This document shows positions 1-11,183 of a stretch of 64,000 nt of DNA, one piece after another. This DNA comes from Phlyctochytrium arcticum (lineage: Eukaryota; Chytridiomycota; Chytridiomycetes; Chytridiales; Chytridiaceae), in assembly GCA_025602905.1 (NCBI GenBank), contig JAHLKI010000019.1, positions 248,001-312,000 on the forward strand. The letters run 5' to 3'. The stretch's first letter is position 1; the number at the start of each line of letters is the position of its first letter. The notes under the pieces are model-generated. The model was given only the letters and a program-made list of their open reading frames with translations. It was not told the DNA's origin and ran no database searches. The translations under genes and the position numbers were made by a program.

Positions 1-2023
1 GTGCGAATTCTGCTGGCGTTTGTCGAATGACTTCGTCCACTAGAACGCCAGTATCTTCCAGAATTTTACCAGCATTCCGACCAATTCTCACGACTTGCCG
101 AATAGCGACCCGCATGCCGCTGGTACCAGGGATCAGAATGGTGTTGTTGTTCGCATCTTTGCCAACCGATCCCTCAAAAGGAAGCGGCTTGAAAATGGTA
201 GGAGCGAAGTTCCGCAAAGCCTCTTGCTGGTCAAACACATTGGCCCCGCCAGCGCCCGTTTGTGGGTCTTCCCCAAAAATTATAGCCGCACCACTATCTT
301 GCATTCCGGCACAGAAGAAATCACAGGCTGAGTAACACTCACCGTCGGTCAATACGGCCACAGGTTTGAGGTAGGCATGACCGTCGGTATTTAGCTGGTC
401 GACCGACAAGAACCCTACAGGTTTTGCAAACTTGTCCGTAGGCGCAGCACTCTGTAACGCCAAGCGATCCGCTCGAAACTGGTCTGTGGCAAGACTTTGG
501 TTCCCAAAAATAATACGATTAGTTGGATGGTTGACGGTTCGAGTTTGCACGGGCTCAGTCTTTCCCGCAAACCACTGGTAGATCCCTTCCGCGATATCAA
601 TCGTGCCGCCACCGTTCCCGCGCACATCAAACAGGATACCATCTGTATTGCTCAGTGTGTCGGTCAGCAACGTTCTAATGACACCTAGGACCTCGTTGGG
701 GGTTAAGTTATCGTCTTCAAACTCGTCCAAACGTATAACGCCCATTGAAAAATCCTTGGCCTTGTACGTCGTTTGGAGGACAATATCCGACTTGGTTCCC
801 TGATACTTGTACTTGGCAAAGCGATAAGGGAAGGGGAATGCGCGATCTGAGCTGGAATCCTTGGGATTTGGTGGAGAGGGAGGAGGAGGAGGTGTATTTC
901 GCTCCTTGGGCGCGGTTCTGAGACAATCTCGGCCCCCCTGGGCAACATAAGGAACTTTCACAATGGTGGACTCTCCGGTGCCCTGGCGAAAGCCAAACTC
1001 GACTTCGTTATTGGTCGGCAATGGATAGGCGCGTGAGTTTTGGGATGATAGCATATTAAGAGCCTGCCGATATCCGCCAAACTGATTCGCCCCGCCCGTC
1101 ATGTTTTGCACTGAGACCCAGTATTCCCGGAAGGACTTGCCGTCAATTTTGTCAAGTAGATCTCCCGGTTTGATGGCTAGCGCCTCAGTCGGGAACAGTG
1201 TATTGTACTCTGGATCTTGAGAAACGGTACGAACGACGACTTGGGGGTTCATGATTATATCGTCACTCGTCACAAGGTCAAATTGGTAGGGGGTTCCAAT
1301 AAAGTAGCAGGAATGCTGGCCGCCAATTTGGAAGTTGGTGTGCAAATCCCGGAGGGAAAGGGCATGTCTGGCCATGGAATAACTGAAGTCCTTATTTGTC
1401 ATGTTTGCAGCATTTTTTAGAATTTCACTGAAGCTTGCCATGGAGTCCACACCGTCTGTGGAAGACAGAAATGTTTTAGTATGACATCCCTTTCACAACG
1501 CTAAAGTGATTTAATACATACAGTTTTTGAGTTTCTCCTCAATGTTTGCATATATGTTGAGAATCTCTTGTCGCTGCTGCGCGACAAAGACGCGCTCCTC
1601 GGGCGTGTAAGGCAGGAATGTCATCTTCTCACGCGAATCCTTTAATAGACCAAGCTCAAAGTCTTCACTAAGCTTGCGAGTAGCCCTCTTCTCGTTGGGT
1701 TGACTAGTCGCGGCTGGTGCTGCAGTCGAGGACTTGGGCGTTGGTGCTGGCTCTGCCGATGTCTTGCTGGGTGATGAAGTTTTGCCCAATGGACGGATGG
1801 TGGGTGCTGGTGCTGCAGTCCGGGATTTGGGCGTTGGTGCTGGCGCTACCGATGTCTTGCTGGGTGATGAAATTTTGCTCAATGGACGGGTGGTGGGAGC
1901 CGGGGATGAACATTTGCGCAACGGGGGGGTGGTGGATGCTGTTGATGATGGTAATGGGGAGGTTGTCTGAGCTGATCCCGACAGAATGACGAATACCGCA
2001 ATGATGAACTTGAGCAGCAACAT
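1..2023 (-). CDS. Secreted S41-family serine peptidase (C-terminus cut by window edge)
   Basis: Exon 1 is 1522-2023 and exon 2 is 1455 down to beyond base 1; the 66-nt intron joins in frame. The start at 2023 gives a hydrophobic signal peptide (LLLKFIIAVFVILSG). A Ser/Thr/Pro-rich linker with an internal repeat follows, then a conserved pre-domain and a PDZ-like stretch (IKPGDLLDKIDGKSF). The S41 core includes DVRGNGGG and the nucleophile motif GECYSACDFF, followed by SGAAIIFGEDPQTG. S41 peptidases cleave near C-termini; fungal secreted members are thought to act on extracellular protein. The hydrophobic start and linker suggest export. The last catalytic part lies outside the window. The family call is firm; the substrate is unknown. 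Confidence 0.88.
1716..1901. repeat. Two tandem 93-bp units in the S41 peptidase linker
   Basis: The same phrase starts at 1716 and 1809 (93 bp, 31 codons apart). On the minus strand it encodes a repeated Pro/Thr/Ser/Ala segment containing SSPSKTS and PAPTPKS. The copies differ at scattered bases, so this is an old in-frame duplication that lengthens the linker between signal peptide and peptidase domain. Confidence 0.75.
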
Positions 2024-3480
2024 ACTGAATTAGATGTAAAGGTTTAACCGTCGTCGCACCGAGAAACACTGGGCACATCATGGCTTTTATAACCATTCGA
2101 TACAGGTTTGTCATTATGCTAGGCAATCGTGTGATGAATAAGTGAAATACAAAATCTAGGGCGTGACACATATAGGCAGCGGGTCCCCATTTGACTCATG
2201 TTAAGGAACTGGAACGGTGCTAGTCACTTGGAGGGTGCACATATAAAAGAAGCGCAATACTTTCCAAACATCATAGCACCGCCCGCGGGTTGCCTATCCA
2301 AAATGTTTACTTCCGCATTTTTAACAATTGCACAAATACTCGAATCAACGGTTCCATCTGAAACGCAACATCATATTGGAGGACTGCTATCAGAGAACTG
2401 TGAAAATCGAAAAATAAATCCAGAGGCCTGAAACAGGAAAGTACAATGACCTAGGAAAGAAAAGAGTAGACCTCTAATCGCAATGGTGGTTTTACCCACT
2501 AATACACTTATAAATTTGGATTTTGACCAGGGCTGGCAGGCTTTCAATTGCAACAAACAAATTTAAACGAAAATTTCCCGATGGCATGAAGGCGTGGAAA
2601 TCTATCCACAATGTTTGTAAGACAAATTTGTCTACCAAGTCAAAAAATTACACATTTTATGAGATGTGGTCGGATAGATGTCTCTGTTGCTCATCGTGAA
2701 AATCATTGGCGATACTAACGCCCCGCAAATTATAAAGTCAACGGCCGTGTATTGGCCTCTGATGAAGAGTCAGATCGAAACAACCCAAAAAAAAACCATT
2801 AAAATTCCAGGAGCACCCGCAATACTTTTTTTGTTTCAGAGTGATTAATATTTAGCTGAATACTGGGCGAACCTTTCTCACAAATTTCTAGTCGAGTTGT
2901 AAAACGCATTTATCCAGCAACAATTCTAAGTTCTCGTTAGTACTATGTACAATTAGACGGAGACGGCCAGCCATTAGCTGGGGCGTGGGAGCATCGACGC
3001 GTCGCGTGACACTTCTGGTGGAATGCCGGCATTGCCGGGTGGAACGCGCAGTCAGTCAATTCGTTACTGCCCTAATCACAACTATGCGCTCCCATAGGGA
3101 CTATACAATGGCTGCACTCTGTACCTAATCCGGTACTTGATTTCCCTTGGACGCTCTGAATATCGTTTGGGTTCGAACAACACAAGACAACGTTGTCAAC
3201 TGCAGGATATCATTTCCTGATGGAGGGCAGGTGCCGCCAGTTTGTAATTTAGGTCGACATACACTGAAGAAACGGCTTTTTTGAGATAGTTTGAAATGTA
3301 AGGAAAAGGATGTGGACCTTATGAGGAAGACATTTAAATAAGGCCCGTCTACATTTAGGTCTTACTAAATGACCTGATTCAAGCTAAAGAAGCAGCAAGT
3401 TTTATCTCTGCGCACAAGTAAGTAAACTGATATGGTATCATTGCAGCATTTCTACAGAAGAACAGTTCCCTATCCAGTCC
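2024..3480. other. Gene-poor, AT-rich intergenic DNA
   Basis: No convincing coding exon is seen on either strand. Short open frames lack family features and splice-consistent neighbours. The first about 150 bp, next to the S41 start, presumably hold its promoter. No tRNA cloverleaf was recognised. Confidence 0.5.
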
Positions 3481-3492
3481 GTGCAGAATAAA

Positions 3493-3807
3493 ATGTCATT
3501 TGAGCAGTACTCAAAAATGATGTTTACTGATGGACAAAAACATAAATCACATGCAAAAAGGGTAGGCTGCGCAGCAGATGTCACTAGTCTCAGATGGTAT
3601 CTGACCCCAGATTACATCTGCTACAGATATCACGATTGTAATGAATACAAATTGATTGAGCCCTTCGTTTTCTACCAAGCTGGACTATCATGTGGGTCTT
3701 CCATGGGCTGGCCTAAAAGCGTACTTCATGGCCCATCCGGTAAGCATATCGGGGCGATCAAAACTGATGCGGAAGCCTCAATGTGCATACAGGTGAACCT
3801 GGGTTAG
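3493..3807 (+). CDS. Doubtful small ORF (104 codons)
   Basis: An open frame from the ATG at 3493 ends inside the left inverted repeat of the neighbouring MITE-like element. It has five Cys and many aromatic residues, but no signal peptide and no family I recognise. A nested hairpin lies inside it. It may be chance, or the tail of an older gene truncated by the insertion. Kept only because it is the longest open frame in a 2-kb empty stretch. Confidence 0.15.
   Translation: MSFEQYSKMMFTDGQKHKSHAKRVGCAADVTSLRWYLTPDYICYRYHDCNEYKLIEPFVFYQAGLSCGSSMGWPKSVLHGPSGKHIGAIKTDAEASMCIQVNLG
3571..3624. other. Nested hairpin
   Basis: An 11-bp stem (3571-3581 against 3614-3624, one mismatch) encloses a perfect 6-bp hairpin (3590-3595 / 3599-3604, loop GGT). 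The structure could be part of a non-coding RNA or a degraded foldback element. Function is unknown. Confidence 0.4.
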
Positions 3808-3962
3808 CCGATACTGGGTTGCCGATAATCTGAGTTAGCCGATAATTTTCCGGGAGTTTTTGATCGGAATTTGCTATTCCAGGATCTCGATAGGATTCGA
3901 TACTGGGTTAGCCGATACTGAAGGGCCGTGATTTTGGGTATCGGCTAATCCAGGTTCACCTG
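3790..3962. mobile_element. MITE-like element with 25-bp terminal inverted repeats
   Basis: The left end (3790-3814) and right end (3938-3962) are inverted copies of a 25-bp sequence beginning CAGGTGAACCTGG, with one mismatch. The repeat tail TTAGCCGATA recurs inside (around 3835 and 3908), giving sub-terminal repeats. The element is 173 bp and has no coding capacity. No clear target-site duplication flanks it, so the superfamily is not assigned. Small size, long inverted ends and an intergenic site fit a non-autonomous DNA transposon. Confidence 0.65.
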
Positions 3963-4097
3963 TGAGTGTGAAGTGCAGGGAAATGTATTTAAGATAAAAG
4001 GCTATGCCTAAAGGAAATTCTATGGTAAGAGTAGCAAGTACAGTACTGGCAATCCCTTCTATTAACAGCGGAAAAGACTAGATCATACTTGGCCTGC

Positions 4098-5039
4098 CTA
4101 AGATTCCGCCGTGGCCTTCGCTTCCTCATCCAATGATCGCACAAGATGCAAGTAGCAGTTTTGGCAGTATGGCTCGGACTTGTGGTAAAAAGACTTCATC
4201 TCTTGAAACTGCTCATGACACGACTGGGGAAAACTCATTCAGAGAAATACATCGGAAACATTGTAATGGAGCACAAGGGAACTTACTGAACAAGCATAGC
4301 ATTTGGCGTGCAACTTTTTGTCCTTCCATTCCACCATGGTAATCTTTCCAGAGTCCTCATCCGGTAGGATTTTCTCCAAGCATGCGTCACATGTCGGAAT
4401 GTATTCCGCCTCATAGCAGCTGCGACACCAGAATCCGCCGTCCTTCTCGAAATATCTGCCTTGGAGTTCAGTGTTGCATTTTTTGCAGTTGAAACACTAG
4501 AACAGCAAATCCATCAGCTAAGACCAAGCATTTTGAGCATGCGTGCAAAATACTTACGGATGGGTGATACCGCTTCTCGCCAGCTTTCATGACTGCCGTT
4601 CCTACCAGGTTCTCCCCACAGGCGTCACACTGCCCCAAAATGGCCTCATAACATAACCGACAATGTGGTTTTTCCAAATGCGTGTAAAATGATCCATCTT
4701 CAATCGCCTTGTTGCACGCACTGCAAGAGAAACATTTTCGATGGAACGCGTGTTGGATTCCGTCTTGGGTATATGTGATTCCTGGCCCTGTATCATTGAA
4801 AACTGGCAGTGTACACTTCTCGCAGTGACCTATACATGAAGGCGAAGCGTGAGACCAAAATGATGTCGGTTCGCATGAGAAAAGTTGTTACCTTGAAAGT
4901 CTGCATGGTCTACCATTGCCAGATCTTATTTGGAATAGCACGTGTATGAGTTGTGACCGAGAAATCGGAAGGATAAACAGTGAGCGATAGTACCTTTCTC
5001 AAGATTGCTCCGAATGTTGTCGAGATCGTTCAGAGACAT
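4098..5039 (-). CDS. Three-LIM-domain protein
   Basis: Five exons: 4994-5039, 4892-4924, 4558-4829, 4287-4496 and 4098-4223. They join in frame to a 228-residue protein made almost wholly of LIM zinc fingers. The first begins HCEKCTLPVF and includes FHRKCFSCSACNK; the second begins CDACGENLVG with YHPSCFNCKKCN; the third begins CDACLEKI with HAKCYACSSCHEQF and ends near CQNCYLHL. Each LIM has paired C-x2-C zinc ligands; LIM domains bind protein partners, commonly at cytoskeletal or signalling sites. There is no homeodomain, kinase or GAP domain, so it is an adaptor of PINCH/paxillin style by composition only. It is divergently oriented from the serine dehydratase gene. Confidence 0.88.
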
Positions 5040-5655
5040 TGTCAAGATCAAATGTTGTTGCGGGAGGAGAGAGTGGAGTGTCGGGGATGCAGTTGCTAGG
5101 ACGAGGTGCTCGCGATGGTTGTATGACTTGGTGAATCACTCAATCACTGCGATGGGTTTAACGTTGGTGCCAAACGACACCAAGTGCGAGGGTCGCCCTG
5201 CAAACCATGGTGGCTCAGCTTCCAGAACACTCACTCAGAACAAAAGCATTTTCGACTCCGACTCAGATTCGCAGATGACCATCACAAGTACATCTTGACG
5301 AACAGTAGAATTTAAGAAGAATCAAGTATAGCATGCTCGCGAGGCTAATGATGTTAAAGGCCATGTATCACAAATGCTGAATCAAGTCTCTCGTCAATTC
5401 CACTGACGGGTTGACTGACATTGCGCGGAAAGCGCAAGCAACCTTTTGATCCACACGCCTCCCAAAAGAGGAATTATTTAACATTCGAATTTGTGCATCG
5501 TCCACAACTATATAGTTGTCGTTCGTCGTCAATGTTATTTTTGTAACGGCCGTCTTGAGTGTTCTGTCTGTGAGGTTCAGTTTGGCAATTTGGCAAAGGG
5601 TCTTATTCTGTTGAACCAGGCGCGAGGTTGCTTTTATCCAACCAAGCTATATACC
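5040..5655. promoter_or_regulatory. Divergent intergenic region, LIM gene / serine dehydratase
   Basis: This 616-bp stretch separates two head-to-head genes and must contain both promoters. Open frames in it are short and not conserved-looking. No specific operator was identified. Confidence 0.4.
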
Positions 5656-7898
5656 ATGCGTCGACCGCCTTTGTCTTCAGTGCGAGCGTTCCGGTTGCTC
5701 TCGCAAAATGGCCGTGCTGGAATAGTCAGGTCTTCGCTGGTGCCGGCCGCCGACCGGGCAACTTTGTCACTGCCCCGAATGCAATCGTCGGCGGCAGCTT
5801 CAGCGGCAAAAGAACCCGTTATCCCATCACCACTGCCTGCCGTCACGATCCCACCTCCAGAACGCTTGCAAGTGACCACTGACGCAGCAGCAGCATCAAG
5901 CCATGATTCGCCAAATCCGGAGGCGGTTGATGATAGCGATCATCACGCTGTTGTGAGCACATTTGATTTGTTTAGTGTCGGGATTGGGCCAAGTTCCAGG
6001 TAACAATTAGTTCCATGCTGGTAGAAAGAGAGGCTATTTACTTATACTCGACCTTCTTTGTAGTCACACAGTTGGGCCTATGCGTGCAGCAAAGATCTTT
6101 TTGCAGGTATGCTTCAAGATGATTAGTAAAGAACGGGCTCCAAATAATCCCATATTTTAGGATTTGCAACAAGCGGGTGTGATTGAGCGCATCAAGATCA
6201 TGAAAGTCCATCTCTATGGAAGTTTGGCTTTGACGGGTGAAGGACACGGCACACCGTAAGAAAGCAAAATAGACCATCTTTGTTTGGTTTAAACTGAATG
6301 CTTGTGCTTAGGAATGCAATTCTCATGGGGCTGGAAGGTGAAGGTGAGCTTATTGAACTTTGTGGGCAGATCAAACCGTGCAGCGTCTAAACTACGAGAA
6401 AATCGTTCAGCACCCGAGTCAGTTGACGCAAAGTCGGTTCCAAGCCGATGCAGGACCATCTTAGAAACAACCACATTGAATCTCAACGGCACCCATCCAA
6501 TTGACTTTCACCCGTTAAAGGACCTCATTTTCCACCCCGACGCATCCCTTCCCCAACATCCAAACGGCATGCGCTTTCTTGCCATGGACGCAGATGCCGA
6601 GCTCGTGGCGTGCAATGAATACTTTTCAATTGGTGGTGGCTTTGTCGTAAACGACAAAACACGGCTGGCGCACGGTGAAAATGTCTATTACATGTCGTAT
6701 AACCCCACCGCGGTCCAAGCGGACCGTAAGAACCAGGACGTCGCCGTCACGGTTGCTGCACTTCCCTTCAAGAATGGTCAGCAACTCTTGGATGTCTGCA
6801 CGCGCGAAAACATGAGTATAGCTCAGGTTGTATGGGAAAATGAGCGGCGCTGGAGGTCGGCTGACCAAATCAGAAAAAAGACCATGGCCATATGGGAAGT
6901 GATGGATAAGAGTATCGAGAATGGATGCTTGGCCGGTGAAAACGAGGTTTTACCCGGTGGGTTAAAGGTCAAGCGGAGGGCACCCGGGCTATACCGGAAA
7001 CTCCAGCGCGGATTTTTCAACCCGTCGTCTATGCACGGCAGTAACAATCAAACACCGGCTCGGACATCCCAATTCACGGGCATGTCGCAATACCAAAAAG
7101 ACGGGGTCGATCTTTTGCGACGACGCAGCAGGAAACGGATGGTGCTGCCCGCCCTCGACTTTCTCAGTGCATATGCTATCGCAGTAAATGAGGAAAATGC
7201 GGCAGGAGGCAAGGTTGTTACGGCACCCACCAATGGTGCAGCAGGGTACGTGATACTCCCGATGATTTTTTTGCTATGGTACAGGATGACGAGAAATTGA
7301 CGATTTACCTTTTGTTGTAGAGTGATACCTGCAGTGCTTAAGTACTACCTTGAATTTTTTTCTGACGGCCAAGACCCCAAACACGAATCCGACATTACCG
7401 AGTTTCTGTTTACCGCATCCGCCATCGGCATGTTATACAAACGTGGAGCATCCATTTCCGCCGCCGAGATGGGCTGCCAAGGTGAAGTAGGCGTAGCCTG
7501 CTCCATGGCTGCTGCAGCCTTCACTGCCGTCATGGGCGGAAGTGTCGAGATGGTGGAAAACGCCGCTGAAATTGCTATGGAACATAACTTGGGCTTGACC
7601 TGTGATCCGGTAGGGGGATTGGTGCAAATTCCCTGTATTGAGCGAAACGCGTTGGGTGCGGTCAAAGCCGTTACCGCTGCGCAACTCGCGCTGAACGGGG
7701 ATGGGCAGCATCGTGTAAGCTTGGATAATGTTATAGAGACGATGCGGCAAACGGTATGATTTTAGCATGGTGGTTATTTTTGAACCGAGACATGGAACTG
7801 ATCCATTTTTTTGTCGACACATACAGGGCCATGACATGATGTCCAAATACAAAGAAACCAGTCAAGGCGGTTTGGCTGTCAATGTACCCATCTGCTAG
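5656..7898 (+). CDS. Iron-sulfur-dependent L-serine ammonia-lyase, single-chain form, probably mitochondrial
   Basis: Exons: 5656-5999, 6064-6106, 6161-6255, 6312-6343, 6399-7245, 7321-7753 and 7827-7898; all joins keep frame. The enzyme converts L-serine to pyruvate and ammonia. Family signatures are [46 protein letters not shown] and [20 protein letters not shown]. The three Cys in the last two blocks are the expected [4Fe-4S] ligands. The protein ends NVPIC, matching the C-terminal Cys tail that caps the cluster in the Legionella enzyme. The ATG at 5656 was chosen because it gives an Arg/Ser-rich, acid-free presequence ([20 protein letters not shown]); an upstream in-frame ATG at 5491 would remove that. 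Many fungi use PLP-type serine dehydratases, so this class is notable here. Confidence 0.93.
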
Positions 7899-8151
7899 TT
7901 GCGACTATTGACAGCATCGGTATCCGAACGTTTGCCGTCCGCGTAGCTCGTAGCTTTCTCGTTCCACAAATTCCTCCATTTTGCTCCCATTTTGAAAATT
8001 CTCGCATTAGACCCTCTTTCAGTATTAGTTTTTGCACACCATCATCATTACCGCACACCATATTTATTCTACATTTGCCTATATACATAGATGATGCTAC
8101 CAGGTATCATTTTCACTGCTTAAGCAAAATCATCTTATTCTTCGGGGCTGT

Positions 8152-8694
8152 TCAACGGCCACTTGGTGGGGAAACCAGTATCACACCATCCCCTCGAACA
8201 TACAACATCTCATGTCCCCGCTTCACCGTCTAGACGCAACAAAATTCAGTATTCTCAAAAAAAGATCACCATAACATTTGAAAAGAAACATACCCGTACT
8301 GTTTCCTCCATGGTATCTTCATTAACATCAACAACCGTAATCTGTTCCTCTACATCGCCCAAAACCAAATTCAAATGCTGGTCGTACCCCTACACAGTCA
8401 AAAAGTGTTCAGTATACAATGGAATTTTGGAAAGGGATAAACTGTGCTTACATGCAACCGTCCACGTAACTCTCGGTCACCCCGCATCTTGACATAGACC
8501 CGCTCGTCCAATGATAAACGGACAAGATCGAGAGGCTGGAATATCAAGTGTTAGATCCATGCTTTGCGAGAAGATTTGGGTTCTCAACACATGGCAGGTC
8601 CAGGCCCGCGGGCCCGACAATCTACTCGTGATAATCTTACCTCTGTTGTCTCCCGGACTTCTGGGGGTACCCCGGTTGATGCCACTGCTGCCAT
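8152..8694 (-). CDS. LSM3: U6 snRNA-associated Sm-like protein LSm3
   Basis: Four exons: 8641-8694, 8452-8535, 8294-8389 and 8152-8229, giving 103 residues, the normal size for LSm3. The Sm1 motif reads [20 protein letters not shown] then [20 protein letters not shown]. The Sm2 motif is [15 protein letters not shown]. LSm3 is part of the LSm2-8 ring that binds the U6 snRNA 3' end in the nucleus and of the LSm1-7 ring used in cytoplasmic mRNA decay. It shares a short divergent promoter (about 217 bp) with the mitochondrial helical-repeat gene. All introns have clear GT/AG ends. Confidence 0.95.
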
Positions 8695-8911
8695 TTCTAG
8701 AGTCGATCGTTCTTGTAGTATAAATTGAGCTTGTCACTTTGTCTCGTCAAGTTCTCGAACTTGCTTCCAATTTCTAATTTGGACGTATTAGGATATATGA
8801 AAATGGACTTCCAAATTTCCGAAAACTCCGAAATCAGTCCAACCCTGAGTGACGCTGAGTCCAACCGAACGAAAAAAGTCATTTGGAGAAACGGAAAAAG
8901 GTCAATCAGAA

Positions 8912-10581
8912 ATGCTGCGAACAGCACTAGCTTCAGCATGTAAATGCGCCTCAAGATACCGAACTCGCAGTTTCATTGTTTCTTTCGCACATATTCCCAT
9001 CCTCCGCCCAACACAGCGTCAAAGTTCAACGTCCGCTGCGGTGTTTGGACATGCACCCGCTCTGGAAGAAGCTGCTTGTATAGATCCGAATCTAGTTTCA
9101 AGTTCCAATATTGGACCGGGAGAGAGTGGTGGAAGTGACCGATTTACAGCTACATTGGAGATGTTCCAGCAGCAAGCGGCATTAGTTCCTTTGCCCAATC
9201 TGCTTTTCTTGTTGATGTCTCCTCACCATGGAACACTCTCGCCTGAACCTCTCGATGCGCTGTACAAGCTTTTGGTTGCGCTGCCGCCCAATCGTTTCGT
9301 GTTTCGTACCAAACACTACAATAGTCTTTTGCAGCACCTGTTGAAACCGTATATCCAACACCTGGCTGATCCCATTCCGAATGACATCCGAGATCAAGCA
9401 GAACGATACTTGGAAGATATGGCAACCTTGGGGATTACCTGGGACGGATGGACGTATGCGCTCAAGATGTTGCTCGAGAAGGATTCTTCGGAAGCGCTAC
9501 AGGCTGTCTACAAGTCTGTTCCGGATGCGATGCGCAAGAGACTTCCTATCATACCATTCAACCTCCTTCTACACGACCTGTTGCGCAACAAGAAAGGCCG
9601 CCTGAGCAAGAGCGGATTTTGGGAAATATATACTGCCATGAAGTCATCTGCTGCCGCGAAAGCCGACATTCAAACCTACGAGTTGCTTCTTTTGATCACG
9701 GCAGAACTCAAAGACGCCAAAGTCTTTCGACGAATCTTGCTGCGAATCGGACATGAGGAACTGGAATGGAGAAGCGAGACGTTTGCTGCCGTATTTGCCG
9801 CCATTGCTGAATGTGGCGATGAGAAAGTATTCAATCGGTTTTCCGAAAAATTTCGAAAATCTCGGTTGCCTGTCACAGCGTACGCTTTTCTTGTTTATCA
9901 TCTGCATACTGTGGGTACTGACTCCAAAACATATACTCTAGGCCTATATTGACTGGCATCCTTCGTTACTATCTCTATGCACAAAAGCCACGGGCAGTCC
10001 TGAATGCCTATCATAGATTCACGGAACGACACCCGCTCACGCTCACACCCACGTCAGGCGACACCTTCAATACCTTATTTGAGGCTTGCGCGCTCATGCA
10101 TGTGTTGGGAGCGGGCCAGGCCAATGTTGACTCGACAGTGACTGTCGTGTCCGAAAACATCCAAATCATTCGCGAGATTATGCAGTCACAAGGGGTGGAG
10201 CTCACATTCCCATCCTATGATTTTCTTTTGAAATGTTACCATGCTGTCGGTCTGAAGGACAAGGCCATGGCACTCCTCGAGGAACTGATTTCACATCGTG
10301 GGCCGTTAAAGACATACACCCCTTCCCAACTTTATTTGCGGACCGCGAGCGAGATTCTGGGTACGAATGGAAACCTGAGCGATATTGAGCGCTTTTTCGG
10401 TGACTCTATGATGCAAAATTTTGTTGTTTCATGCTGTTCCGACGGATTCGTCAATGCGGACGACGACGGATCTGACCCTTTTGAATTTGTTTCTTGGTCG
10501 CTCATATCGGCATGGGTGGAAGGTGGACGATCTGCAGACGAACTGATGCTGGTATTGAAAAAGAAACGGATTCCCATATAG
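8912..10581 (+). CDS. Mitochondrial PPR-like helical-repeat protein
   Basis: Exon 1 is 8912-9879 and exon 2 is 9942-10581; the 62-nt intron has a TACTGAC branch point and gives a 535-residue protein. The start at 8912 gives a basic, acid-free N-terminus (MLRTALASACKCASRYRTRS) typical of a mitochondrial targeting sequence. The rest is alpha-helical with roughly 35-residue periodicity, for example IIPFNLLLHDLLRNKKGRLS, ADIQTYELLLLITAELKDAK and LTFPSYDFLLKCYHAVGLKD. The last is PPR-like (first-helix Y/F, then GLKDKAMALLEEL). Fungal members usually bind mitochondrial transcripts. The exact orthologue is not identifiable by eye, because these proteins diverge quickly. Confidence 0.68.
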
Positions 10582-11072
10582 ATTAAGATCCTACGTAGAA
10601 TCCTGTACATTTGTAAATAGTGCGATTCAAGTCTGATTGGCCTGATGAGCAAGTATACATACTGTGAGAAAATTTCTGAGTTTTCATCTCAGGAATTTTC
10701 AGCGAACTAACGATTTGCACTGCATGCACCGGGACTTTGGACAGAGAGTTGCTGCTATGGACCATCCTCAATTTCACAGGGTGGAAATCTGTTTGAGTCG
10801 CGGTGGACCCGCCGTGGGAGTCATTGATCCAAAGCAGCTTCCTACTCCGTGGCACCCGCCGCCCTGGAAATTCGCACCCGACCGTCCCGACGAAAATCTC
10901 AGTGCTGCCAACAAGATTTCCCCCGACAATGACTTTGGCTTCCGCTAGATATTCCCAGCGAGATTGCCGCTGCTGATCCCCGGCTAAGGAATCAGTAGTA
11001 AGGCTCCCGCGGGCGGAGATCTCGCCGTGAAACGAGTGACGTGTGCATATTTGCGTCATGGAAATTGGGAAT
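10582..11072. other. Intergenic stretch with unassigned open frames on both strands
   Basis: A minus-strand frame stays open for about 190 codons (11155 to 10583; first in-frame ATG at 11059) and a plus-strand frame for about 95 (10664-10948). Neither has a recognisable domain. The minus frame runs across the TATA box and leader of the next gene. I read it as probable chance openness and do not call a gene. Confidence 0.3.
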
Positions 11073-11073
11073 G

Positions 11074-11081
11074 TATAAAAA
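11074..11081 (+). promoter_or_regulatory. TATA box of the DUF2231 gene
   Basis: TATAAAAA lies about 100 bp upstream of the ATG at 11184, in the right orientation and position for a fungal core promoter. Confidence 0.45.
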
Positions 11082-11183
11082 GCCTCGTTTGGGGAACTTT
11101 GGGCCAGCAAACAATTCCCCTTGTCGAAATCCCTCAAAGTAGGATATTTATACACTCGTTAACCGCAAAGGCCGCTCCGCAAA

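Noticed and set aside
3165..3190. T-loop-like GGTTCGAAC as a tRNA
   Set aside because: The palindromic TTCGAA is present, but no T-stem, anticodon arm or acceptor pairing could be built around it on either strand.
9880..9951. Alternative short intron from the GTGGGT at about 9911 in the PPR-like gene
   Set aside because: That donor gives an out-of-frame join with an immediate stop. The GTACGC donor at 9880 keeps the frame and includes the branch point.
10583..11155. 190-codon minus-strand open frame
   Set aside because: It begins with GTG, crosses the TATA box and leader of the DUF2231 gene and shows no domain. Treated as chance openness.
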